DNA of 23,652 nt, taken from the IMG/VR virus record IMGVR_UViG_3300012920_000268, positions 1 to 23,652 of that record; one strand, given 5' to 3'. Below, one piece after another: positions 17,943 to 23,652 of this stretch; position 1 is the stretch's first letter; each line of letters starts with the position of its first letter. This DNA comes from a virus. The translations under genes and the position numbers were made by a program. Under the pieces are notes generated by a model, which saw nothing but the letters and a program-made list of their open reading frames with translations, was not told the DNA's origin and did not search any database.

Positions 17943-18349
17943 TATTCAAAATTTATTAATATAGTATCATTTATATTAGAATCTGCTATTGCATATCTCA
18001 TACTAAATGTAATTGTATTTTTATCTGGTTCTCCTATAAGATTTATAGATGTTGGTTTAACTCTAGGAAAAAAATTTTTGAGATCATCTTGTATCTTCAT
18101 TTTAATTTCTTCTAAAGTATTATCATCTATCTGTTCAAATAAAAGCTCTCTAAGACCAGCTCCAAAATCTACATTAAAAAATCTTTCACCAGGTGTGGTT
18201 AGAAAGTAATTAATTAAATTTGCTTTTATAGCGTCTTTAGTTTGAAAAGTAGAGTTAAATACTGCATTACCAGAAAAGGGTAGATCAAGTCCGACTGCTT
18301 TTCTTGGTTCTAAATCAATGGGCATTATTTTTTTAAACTCTATTGCCAT
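17942..18349 (-). CDS. gp25: Baseplate wedge protein gp25 (GPW/gp25 family)
   Basis: A 135-residue protein, nearly the size of T4 gp25 (132). It has an N-terminal MPIDLEPRKAVGLDLPF (9-25) with the LEPR motif. The family signature PGERFFNVDFGAGLRELLFE follows at 53-72, then an acidic helical segment (QIDDNTLEEIKMKIQDDLKN) and a last beta strand pair. In contractile tails gp25 lies at the baseplate core and helps nucleate the sheath. It is also related to TssE of type VI secretion. The start overlaps the stop of the 149-residue gene by one base (TAATG), and its own stop overlaps the gp6 start the same way, so the two wedge proteins are translationally linked. Confidence 0.92.
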   Translation of the reverse strand: MAIEFKKIMPIDLEPRKAVGLDLPFSGNAVFNSTFQTKDAIKANLINYFLTTPGERFFNVDFGAGLRELLFEQIDDNTLEEIKMKIQDDLKNFFPRVKPTSINLIGEPDKNTITFSMRYAIADSNINDTILINFE

Positions 18350-18798
18350 TATCTTACTTTATCTTTTTCTATAGATTTATCGTATACTTGTTTAGCTTTT
18401 TTTACAAAATCTAATTTACTAATATCAATACCTGGCATAGGGCCTGAGTTTGCAGTTAATCCCATATCGGTAGCAATATTAGATGCGAAGTTAGGTTTTT
18501 GAACCATAGAAGAGTCAGCGTTAACTACGTTCCTATAGTCTTCTCCTGTCATAGAAGCAGCTGTTTGCTGAATCATTTCTTCTAAAGGTACGGTACCTGT
18601 ATTCATTTTACCAATAGACCAAGTCCTTGCTAGGTCTTTTTGTTTTACCTCTCTGTAGTTCGTACCTGAGGTATTTTTATTATTAGGTGTAGGGGTACTT
18701 GCATGTTTAACTGCTTCGTTAAGCATATCTTGTAACTCTTCCTTCACTGCGGCTCTCACCTCTTCTCTAATAATTTTCCTTAATACATCTAGTTTCAT
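18349..18798 (-). CDS. Small baseplate-region protein with N-terminal helix, 149 aa
   Basis: The protein opens with a charged amphipathic helix (MKLDVLRKIIREEVRAAVKE, about residues 1-30). A low-complexity Thr/Pro/Asn linker (34-47) follows, then a conserved-looking middle (DLARTWSIGKMNTGTVPLEE) and a basic C-terminus (DFVKKAKQVYDKSIEKDKVR). There is no signal peptide or membrane segment. I do not know a function; from memory, proteins with this opening lie next to gp25 in environmental T4-like phages. It starts 17 bases after the previous gene, with ATTTATAATT before the ATG and no Shine-Dalgarno site, and its stop overlaps the gp25 start. A baseplate structural or assembly role is inferred from context. 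Confidence 0.75.
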   Translation of the reverse strand: MKLDVLRKIIREEVRAAVKEELQDMLNEAVKHASTPTPNNKNTSGTNYREVKQKDLARTWSIGKMNTGTVPLEEMIQQTAASMTGEDYRNVVNADSSMVQKPNFASNIATDMGLTANSGPMPGIDISKLDFVKKAKQVYDKSIEKDKVR

Positions 18799-18815
18799 AA
18801 TTATAAATAGTTAAG

Positions 18816-19649
18816 TTATGGAAGTTGATTGTCAATTCTGAATTTTAATTCATCTTTTAATATCTGAGCACTGCTAGAATAAGAGGCGGGACCTCTTAAA
18901 ACAACAATTTCTCTAAAATCTTTTGCTATAGCCTGGCGTCTAGGAACATTTATAGTATTATCTAGAACTTGTACAACGTCTAGTTCGTAAACTTTACCGT
19001 TAGAAGATCTATACTCTTCTATATCGGATCTATCTCCGGGTTTAGCTTTGTTGTTTAGTATTTTATCTCTCTCTTCTTTTGATAAATTAGGATCAAGAGC
19101 ACATCTTTCTAGAAGATCCTTTAATAACTGTAGTCTGCTTTTAACAGGATCCAACGCTCCTTGAGCTCCCATAGCTATTACACCTATACTTTCTTTTTCA
19201 TCTTCTAATGTAAATACAATCTTTTTAGCATCTTCTAATCTACCTGCTTGAGTCAATATTTTACCTAATCTTTCAGAGAATAGAACACCTGGTACAGGAC
19301 CTCCAGTAGGGGGTATAACTCCTATAGTAGTAAACTTAGCTTCTAATACATGGGTAAGAATATCAATTGCTACTTTAGCAAGTAAAATAGGTTTATCTAA
19401 TTTTTTAGGCAGCTGATTAACTTTATCTACGGTTTTTTCATAACTCTGCTCTAAACGCTCTATAGTATTTATAGTTCTATTTATTTGTTCTAATACCTGA
19501 GGTGGTGGGCATTGCTCTAAAAACTCATTTATATACCCTTCTATTCTTTCTCTAGCATAGTTAGTAACAAAAATTTTAGCATCTGTTACTAATGATGAAG
19601 CTATTGCAGCTAATTTACCTTCTTCTATTCTTATTAAACTATGCGGCAT
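18816..19649 (-). CDS. Baseplate-region structural protein, 277 aa
   Basis: Residues 1-100 are mainly helical with a coiled-coil-like stretch (VLEQINRTINTIERLEQSYE). A Gly/Pro-rich segment (TTIGVIPPTGGPVPGVLFSE) follows at about residue 107, then another helical region. The C-terminus has DFREIVVLRGPASYSSSAQI leading to LKDELKFRIDNQLP. I recall similar C-terminal blocks in uncharacterised proteins near gp5 and gp25 of environmental T4-like phages, without a known role. Its start overlaps the stop of the gp5-like gene (TAATG), indicating stoichiometric production with the spike protein. It could be a partner of the hub, but this is inference. Confidence 0.75.
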   Translation of the reverse strand: MPHSLIRIEEGKLAAIASSLVTDAKIFVTNYARERIEGYINEFLEQCPPPQVLEQINRTINTIERLEQSYEKTVDKVNQLPKKLDKPILLAKVAIDILTHVLEAKFTTIGVIPPTGGPVPGVLFSERLGKILTQAGRLEDAKKIVFTLEDEKESIGVIAMGAQGALDPVKSRLQLLKDLLERCALDPNLSKEERDKILNNKAKPGDRSDIEEYRSSNGKVYELDVVQVLDNTINVPRRQAIAKDFREIVVLRGPASYSSSAQILKDELKFRIDNQLP

Positions 19650-20767
19650 TATTCAGTAAATGTTTTTCTTGATTTTAAACTATCAGTAATTTTATCTAAA
19701 CTATTTACTCCTGCTTTTAATTGTTTAGCAGCTCCGTTTACTAAGGGAGCTTGAAGTTTAGCTATTCCTTTACCAGGTATTATAGTATCTGCAAAAGCTC
19801 TTAAGTTTGCATTAAGTGTTTTTAAGTAACTTTCCAGAGCTGTTCCTTTTATTACAGGCTCTCTTTCGTTTACTCTTGCTTTTTTACCTAAATAAATTTT
19901 CTTAGCATCTAATCCTATATAGGTTTCTGCATCTAAACTAATATCATTTGAGGTTACACCAAAAGACTCTTGACTTGAAAATAATATATCTTCGTCTTTA
20001 GCGTTAAAATATAGTCTACCTGAGTTAATTACTATTTGTCTTCCTTTATATTCTGAAGCTAAAACAGGGTCTTGTTTAACAGCATCAAACTTATCTCTTA
20101 TCTGAGTAAGAGGTACGGTATGGTCTGAGGTGATGTATATTGATGAATCATCTTCATTTATATCCTCTTGTATCATTCCTGTACTTTCTGTTTCAAACTG
20201 ACCGTTCCTTATAACTATATAAGGTTTACCGTTATTTTCGTTATCTGAAAGTATACTATCTTTATGATTATATCCAGATAGCCTTATAGAATTCCCTAAT
20301 CTACCTTGAACAAGATAGTCTCCTGGGTAAGGCTGTAAGTTATTAATCTTTACTTCCGGTATATCGTCTCCTAAATCTAATGAACCGTAGTCTCTAGCTA
20401 TAGAATTATGATTTATATTATCGAATAAAGCTACTACTGATAAGTAATAAGTAACCATATTCCTATCAGAAAGAAAGCCAGATTGAGCTTTAGTTATTAA
20501 TACTATTTCATTTTTTAAAGGATAACCTCTTTCTCTATCGTAAAGCGGATATGCTACAGGAAATTCTTCTTTTGCTTTTTCATCGTTATCATCACCTATA
20601 GGTTGGTACTTTATACACCCTATACTTCTTTCTCTACCGAATTTTGGATATTCAGAATTTTCATCATCAATAATTACGTCAATTACCCTAGCTAAAGTAA
20701 GTCCTTTGAGAGAAAACTCAACTGCATCTGCTACGCTATTTACAGTTCTAGGATTTAAACTATACAT
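19649..20767 (-). CDS. Baseplate hub/spike protein, gp5/VgrG-like, without lysozyme domain
   Basis: A 372-residue protein. Residues 22-125 look like an OB-fold: GLTLARVIDVIIDDENSEYP, then FPVAYPLYDRERGYPLKNEI, with an aromatic beta strand after. Next is GDYLVQGRLGNSIRLSGYN (about 149-167), a conserved join seen in phage hub proteins. The last part (SLDAETYIGLDAKKIYLGKK, then EPVIKGTALESYLKTLNANL) resembles the triple-stranded beta spike base and end of gp5/VgrG proteins. T4 gp5 (575 residues) has a lysozyme domain between these parts. None is visible here, so wall digestion during entry must be done elsewhere. It starts 2 bases after the preceding stop and overlaps the next gene (TAATG). Confidence 0.65.
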   Translation of the reverse strand: MYSLNPRTVNSVADAVEFSLKGLTLARVIDVIIDDENSEYPKFGRERSIGCIKYQPIGDDNDEKAKEEFPVAYPLYDRERGYPLKNEIVLITKAQSGFLSDRNMVTYYLSVVALFDNINHNSIARDYGSLDLGDDIPEVKINNLQPYPGDYLVQGRLGNSIRLSGYNHKDSILSDNENNGKPYIVIRNGQFETESTGMIQEDINEDDSSIYITSDHTVPLTQIRDKFDAVKQDPVLASEYKGRQIVINSGRLYFNAKDEDILFSSQESFGVTSNDISLDAETYIGLDAKKIYLGKKARVNEREPVIKGTALESYLKTLNANLRAFADTIIPGKGIAKLQAPLVNGAAKQLKAGVNSLDKITDSLKSRKTFTE

Positions 20768-20769
20768 AT

Positions 20770-21135
20770 CTACTCTTCTTCGTTATTACCTTCTTCTATC
20801 TGCTTAACATCGTCACTTATCTGTTCTTGCTCTAATAATAGATCTTGAAGTTCAGATAAATCAAACTCTTCACCACCTCCTTTAGCAGCTGTTGCTTCTA
20901 ATCTTTGGACGACTTGTGCTAGTTTAATTAAATGCTCGTCGTTTTTTACCCCTATTTCTAAATACTCTTTTATCATAGGAACTAACAATGTAGCATCTCC
21001 TATGTTTTCTATAAGAGGTTTTAACTCTCCTATCAGGCCTTTTATTTGACCTTTTGTTTCTTTTGAATTATCATAAATTTCAGAAAATAGATCAGATAGA
21101 GATTTACCTTTAAATATTTCTTTATCAGTACTCAT
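20770..21135 (-). CDS. Small acidic helical phage protein, 121 aa
   Basis: A hydrophilic, largely helical protein (MSTDKEIFKGKSLSDLFSEI at the start) with a middle helix region ending QVVQRLEATAAKGGGEEFDL. The C-terminus is extremely acidic (QLEEGNNEEE-like, ending EEGNNEEE). There is no signal peptide, membrane segment or motif I can name. It lies between the sigma factor and the gp5-like gene, 21 bases after the former and 2 bases before the latter, so it belongs to the baseplate transcription unit. Small acidic helical proteins at this place could be assembly chaperones or hub components, but nothing in the sequence decides this. Confidence 0.75.
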   Translation of the reverse strand: MSTDKEIFKGKSLSDLFSEIYDNSKETKGQIKGLIGELKPLIENIGDATLLVPMIKEYLEIGVKNDEHLIKLAQVVQRLEATAAKGGGEEFDLSELQDLLLEQEQISDDVKQIEEGNNEEE

Positions 21136-21156
21136 GGTTATTTTCTAATAAATAGT

Positions 21157-21861
21157 TTATTCCACGTTATTGCGTAAAAGTCCCATATCATACGCTTTTT
21201 GATGCTTCTTTTTAAAATCAGCTTTTAGTACGTTAATAACACGAGTTAGGTTGGGGGTATCGCAATCGGTCATTTCTCTAATATAGATATACAGTGCTTT
21301 CTTTTTAAACATATCTATATCGTATCTAGTTTTAAATATAGTAAGAACGGCGTCGGCGATATGCTTATCTGAGTCTTTTACGAATAGTTCGTCCAAAATA
21401 GTATATGTATGCTCAACCCAGTTATCTATAAACCTACTAAGCGTCTTAGCAGCATTGTGGTCTACATTATAACTCTGTTCATAGCTATCTTCTATATCTG
21501 AAAAACTACCTACCTGTTTAAGTTTTTTATAATTCTTGTTATTGTAGTTAATTAACCACCTCTTAATGATAGTACCGAAATAAGAATAAGCTTTAGCCCC
21601 ATGATCAGGGTCAAACTTCATTATCTTCTCTTCGTAAATAACCGATACTATTTCGTGTTTTAAATCTTCTATATTATCTACATCAGTATAGTAGAACTTA
21701 AAAGTATGTATAATGTTTTCAGCTAGCTTATAAAAAGGGAAGTAGATGTGGTCAGTAAATATCTTCTGTCTGTACTTAGTATCAGTAGACGTATTAAACT
21801 TTTTTATGTATTCTTCTGTTTCTTTTGTAAAGTAGTTAGCTTTCGATCTCTTTCTTGCCAT
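21157..21861 (-). CDS. gp55: Phage late-transcription sigma factor, gp55-like
   Basis: A 234-residue basic protein. Residues 41-105 match the core helices of sigma region 2 as seen in T4 gp55 (185 residues). They include FYKLAENIIHTFKFYYTDVD, then EDLKHEIVSVIYEEKIMKFD and AKAYSYFGTIIKRWLINYN, with the F-D...A-Y spacing shared with gp55. In T4, gp55 binds host RNA polymerase and directs it to late promoters. A second helical part (about 130-225) has no recognisable region 4, again like gp55. The first 26 bases overlap the preceding membrane-protein gene, and there is no alternative ATG before residue 81. Its place just ahead of the baseplate genes fits control of late expression. A distant ECF-type sigma is the main alternative. 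Confidence 0.68.
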   Translation of the reverse strand: MARKRSKANYFTKETEEYIKKFNTSTDTKYRQKIFTDHIYFPFYKLAENIIHTFKFYYTDVDNIEDLKHEIVSVIYEEKIMKFDPDHGAKAYSYFGTIIKRWLINYNNKNYKKLKQVGSFSDIEDSYEQSYNVDHNAAKTLSRFIDNWVEHTYTILDELFVKDSDKHIADAVLTIFKTRYDIDMFKKKALYIYIREMTDCDTPNLTRVINVLKADFKKKHQKAYDMGLLRNNVE

Positions 21862-22156
21862 AATTTTCCGGGAGCATATATCTATTCAATTCTTCTTGAA
21901 CAGCTTGCATTTGTTTAAAAAACTCTCCCACTTCATCATCACCTTGAAAGACCCCTCGTTCGTCGAGATTTTGTAAGTGTTTTTGAGACTTTCCGATAGT
22001 ATTAGAGATATTCTGTAGATATTGTGTTTGATCTTGAACAACATCTTCGTAGTTCTCTACTTTTATCATCAAGTTTCTAATAATATACATTAAAGTTCCC
22101 GAAAAGGCAACTAAAATACCAAAAATTATATAAAAAGTTGTTGGATTAATATTCAT
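21836..22156 (-). CDS. Small membrane-anchored coiled-coil protein, 106 aa
   Basis: One N-terminal hydrophobic segment (FYIIFGILVAFSGTLMYII, residues 8-26) is followed by basic residues. Next comes a long charged, Gln-rich helical region with heptad-like spacing (NYEDVVQDQTQYLQNISNTI, then FFKQMQAVQEELNRYML). The positive-inside pattern (R/K after the segment) predicts a cytoplasmic C-terminus. There is no cleavage site or lipobox. The family is unknown to me. It starts one base after the HD gene's stop (TAATATG) and overlaps the sigma-factor gene by 26 bases, so its translation is likely tied to the sigma factor's. A membrane tether or a lysis- or entry-related role are possibilities without direct support. 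Confidence 0.78.
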   Translation of the reverse strand: MNINPTTFYIIFGILVAFSGTLMYIIRNLMIKVENYEDVVQDQTQYLQNISNTIGKSQKHLQNLDERGVFQGDDEVGEFFKQMQAVQEELNRYMLPENYGKKEIES

Positions 22157-22157
22157 A

Positions 22158-22892
22158 TTATAGCTTTTTTAACATACTATCTAAACCTTTTGAAGATTTA
22201 AACGTTTTCTTTTGATTATATCTTGGTTTTGTTTCTTTTGGTATAAGGCTTCCTCCATCTCTTCTCCACATATCGAACTCTACCTTAGAAGCTAAGAAGT
22301 CTGCTGAGTGTAAAACGTAGACTATATTAGTCTTCATCCTAGAAGTCGGCATATTACTAAAGAAATAAGCTTCATTAGCTTTATCAAACACACCATCATG
22401 TAGTCTGATACCTAAAAATTCGTTTTGAGTAACTGATATACCAAACTTCTGTAGAATAAATAAAGATCTATCAGGTACTAACATAAAATCTAAATCTGGA
22501 TTATATGTATAATTTTCAAATAGCTTATTCTTTCTCCATTCGTCGGTCTGGATTATATAATTATTCTTATCTCCATCACCTATTTTACCTAAATCATGAA
22601 ATATAGCTGCAAATACTAACTCTTCATCTGTAAAATCTATAGTACCTCCCATTTCCTCAAACAGCTTCTTCTGTTTAATAGCAAATTCAACTACTCTATT
22701 AACGTGGTCTATATATCCTCCTGGAAAAGCATTATGATGCCAAGACTTACCACTAGCAGGAGCCATAATATATGCCTCTCCTAAGTGTTCTATAAGTTTT
22801 TTACATGCATCTTTACGATCACCTATATAATGATCTATTATTTTAAGATGTTTTTCATAATTCGAATGGATTTTCTCCGCTTGCAATGCCAT
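22158..22892 (-). CDS. HD-domain metal-dependent phosphohydrolase
   Basis: A 244-residue protein with an HD fold. GGYIDHVNRV gives a first His ligand (H63), FHDLGK the H99-D100 doublet, and VLHSADFLASK the distal Asp (D196). An R-L-H-D block at 161-164 may add a further ligand. The opening helices with APASGKSWHHNAFPGGYIDH resemble HD hydrolases of the kind found in nucleotidases and in YhaM-type exoribonucleases, but no OB-fold RNA-binding part is present. Substrates could be nucleotides or cyclic nucleotides; the sequence does not decide. It starts after the 120-base AT-rich gap and is the first gene of the unbroken gene chain that leads into the sigma factor and baseplate genes. Confidence 0.8.
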   Translation of the reverse strand: MALQAEKIHSNYEKHLKIIDHYIGDRKDACKKLIEHLGEAYIMAPASGKSWHHNAFPGGYIDHVNRVVEFAIKQKKLFEEMGGTIDFTDEELVFAAIFHDLGKIGDGDKNNYIIQTDEWRKNKLFENYTYNPDLDFMLVPDRSLFILQKFGISVTQNEFLGIRLHDGVFDKANEAYFFSNMPTSRMKTNIVYVLHSADFLASKVEFDMWRRDGGSLIPKETKPRYNQKKTFKSSKGLDSMLKKL

Positions 22893-23012
22893 ATTAGATT
22901 AATTATTTGTTTATATATTATTATTTTATTATATTATATTATAATTAATACTTTATATATATTATAATTCTTAATATATAATTAAGATAATGATTATTTT
23001 TCAAAAGATCAA
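22893..23012 (-). promoter_or_regulatory. AT-rich intergenic gap, probable promoter/leader region
   Basis: The only gap above 50 bases. By my count just 9 of its 120 bases are G or C. A 6-bp inverted repeat with a 5-base loop lies at 22970-22986, but it is all A/T apart from one pair and no T-run follows, so it is a weak terminator candidate at best. I found no match to the Bacteroidota TAnnTTTG element or to the T4 late box TATAAATA on the minus strand. The promoter role is inferred from position before the HD gene. Confidence 0.35.
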
Positions 23013-23633
23013 CTATTCTACAATAAATTTTTCCCTAAAGTTACTTTTAAGTATAGATTCACTACCTGCATCCCAAAAAACCTCCATATAAACAGTAATA
23101 GTATCACCTATAGCTGTAGGCGGAAGTGGACCTATAGTACGTTTACTCCTTAATCTAGTATGGTCTTCTGTAAAATATATAGGACTATCTTGAACTACTC
23201 CTACTTTCATACCTTGAAATTGAGTTAAATTAACTGTTGTGGTACCATACGGTAAAAGGTTTCCGGAATAATCATAGTTACCCATAAAAGGATTATAGTT
23301 ATTTACCGTAAACGTTAAAGTATCTCCTATCACCCAATACGTATCACTTTCAAAACGAGCCTCTACGTTATGTACTCCGTTATATAGATACTCTTCTCTT
23401 AGTTTAGATGCGAATACATCGATAGTAAAGTAAGGTAAGTACTCACTTGTCCAATCAAGCTCTACATGGTAAAAGCCGTTACTGTCTCGTTCATTTGGAA
23501 AAACCATAGTAGCGTTACAATCGCCGTCAAGGCAGGGGGAGAGCGCTATATCATCTTTTGAACAAGCAAGGAGCAACGCGACCGCCGCGCAAAACGCGCA
23601 AAGTCGCCACGAAAATTTTATATATCTAATCAT
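23013..23633 (-). CDS. Phage-encoded lipoprotein with Bacteroidota-type export signal, 206 aa
   Basis: The N-terminus has a basic start (MIRYIKFSWR), a hydrophobic core (LCAFCAAVALLLA) and a lipobox L-L-A-C at residues 21-24. The residues after the cysteine are S-K-D-D, matching the acidic surface-export signal described for Bacteroidota lipoproteins. The mature part is beta-rich with many aromatic residues (GFYHVELDWTSEYLPYFTID, then YWVIGDTLTFTVNNYNPFMG), without a family I can name. It would be anchored in the host outer membrane, possibly facing out. The bases coding the signal region are far richer in G+C than the rest of the gene. Roles could include superinfection exclusion or altering the host surface, both inferred. 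Its promoter would lie beyond the right edge. Confidence 0.82.
   Translation of the reverse strand: MIRYIKFSWRLCAFCAAVALLLACSKDDIALSPCLDGDCNATMVFPNERDSNGFYHVELDWTSEYLPYFTIDVFASKLREEYLYNGVHNVEARFESDTYWVIGDTLTFTVNNYNPFMGNYDYSGNLLPYGTTTVNLTQFQGMKVGVVQDSPIYFTEDHTRLRSKRTIGPLPPTAIGDTITVYMEVFWDAGSESILKSNFREKFIVE
23521..23610 (-). other. GC-rich patch over the lipoprotein signal peptide
   Basis: By direct count 53 of 90 bases are G or C (59%), in a window otherwise roughly one third G+C. The patch covers codons for about residues 8-38, that is the signal peptide core and the first mature residues. It includes two near-copies of an 8-9 base CGCGCAAA-type motif. Both edges are abrupt. Confidence 0.8.
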
Positions 23634-23652
23634 TTTTTATATTCTCATTTAC

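Noticed and set aside
19466-19473. T4 late-promoter-like box (TATAAATA on the minus strand), also at 13631-13638
   Set aside because: Both lie deep inside genes, far from any start, and such A/T octamers are expected by chance here.
22785-22967. Plus-strand 60-codon hydrophobic frame reaching into the AT-rich gap
   Set aside because: It overlaps the HD gene antisense. The hydrophobic look comes from A/T-rich codons (Ile, Tyr, Leu).
22970-22986. Intrinsic terminator after the lipoprotein gene
   Set aside because: The stem is only 6 bp and almost all A/T, with no T-run following on the minus strand.

Overview
The window looks like part of the late (virion) region of a tailed phage with a T4-like contractile tail. 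It is AT-rich, and every gene I accept lies on the minus strand, so it reads from right to left. Genes are packed tightly: stops and starts overlap or lie within about 40 bases of each other. The one exception is an AT-rich gap of 120 bases at 22893-23012. Two signs point to a Bacteroidota host. The gene at the right end encodes a lipoprotein whose lipobox cysteine is followed by S-K-D-D, the acidic export signal usual in that phylum. The start codons that can be judged also lack Shine-Dalgarno sites and have A/T-rich leaders. I infer an uncultured or environmental Bacteroidota myovirus; the species cannot be read from the sequence.

Layout in transcription order (right to left). (1) 23633-20770: a lipoprotein, an HD-domain phosphohydrolase, a small membrane-anchored coiled-coil protein, a sigma factor resembling T4 gp55 (late transcription), and a small acidic protein. 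(2) 20767-16116: the baseplate block, with a gp5/VgrG-like OB-fold spike protein lacking a visible lysozyme domain, two unassigned structural proteins, gp25 and gp6. (3) 16114-11529: a DNRLRE-like beta protein, a small coiled-coil protein, and a 1043-residue baseplate or tail-tip protein that ends in a Ser/Thr/Pro linker plus a Cys-rich domain. (4) 11515-7480: four virion proteins, two of which share a C-terminal domain. (5) 7458-1798: two large paralogous fibre-like proteins (728 and 1151 residues) made of a shared N-terminal module, long T-P-S repeat rods, copies of a globular Cys-containing domain, and a shared C-terminal module. (6) 1787-1: a short methyltransferase/spermidine-synthase-like protein, a SegE-like GIY-YIG protein, a hypothetical protein, and the start of another gene that runs off the left edge.

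The genes fit together as a morphogenesis operon: the sigma factor would drive late transcription, the gp5/gp25/gp6-like proteins build the baseplate, and the following proteins decorate it or form fibres. The most unusual part is the pair of modular T-P-S repeat proteins, whose DNA contains perfect tandem duplications in multiples of three bases. This suggests rods whose length can change without loss of frame. No tRNA, rRNA, CRISPR array, insertion sequence, attachment site, origin or convincing intrinsic terminator was seen.
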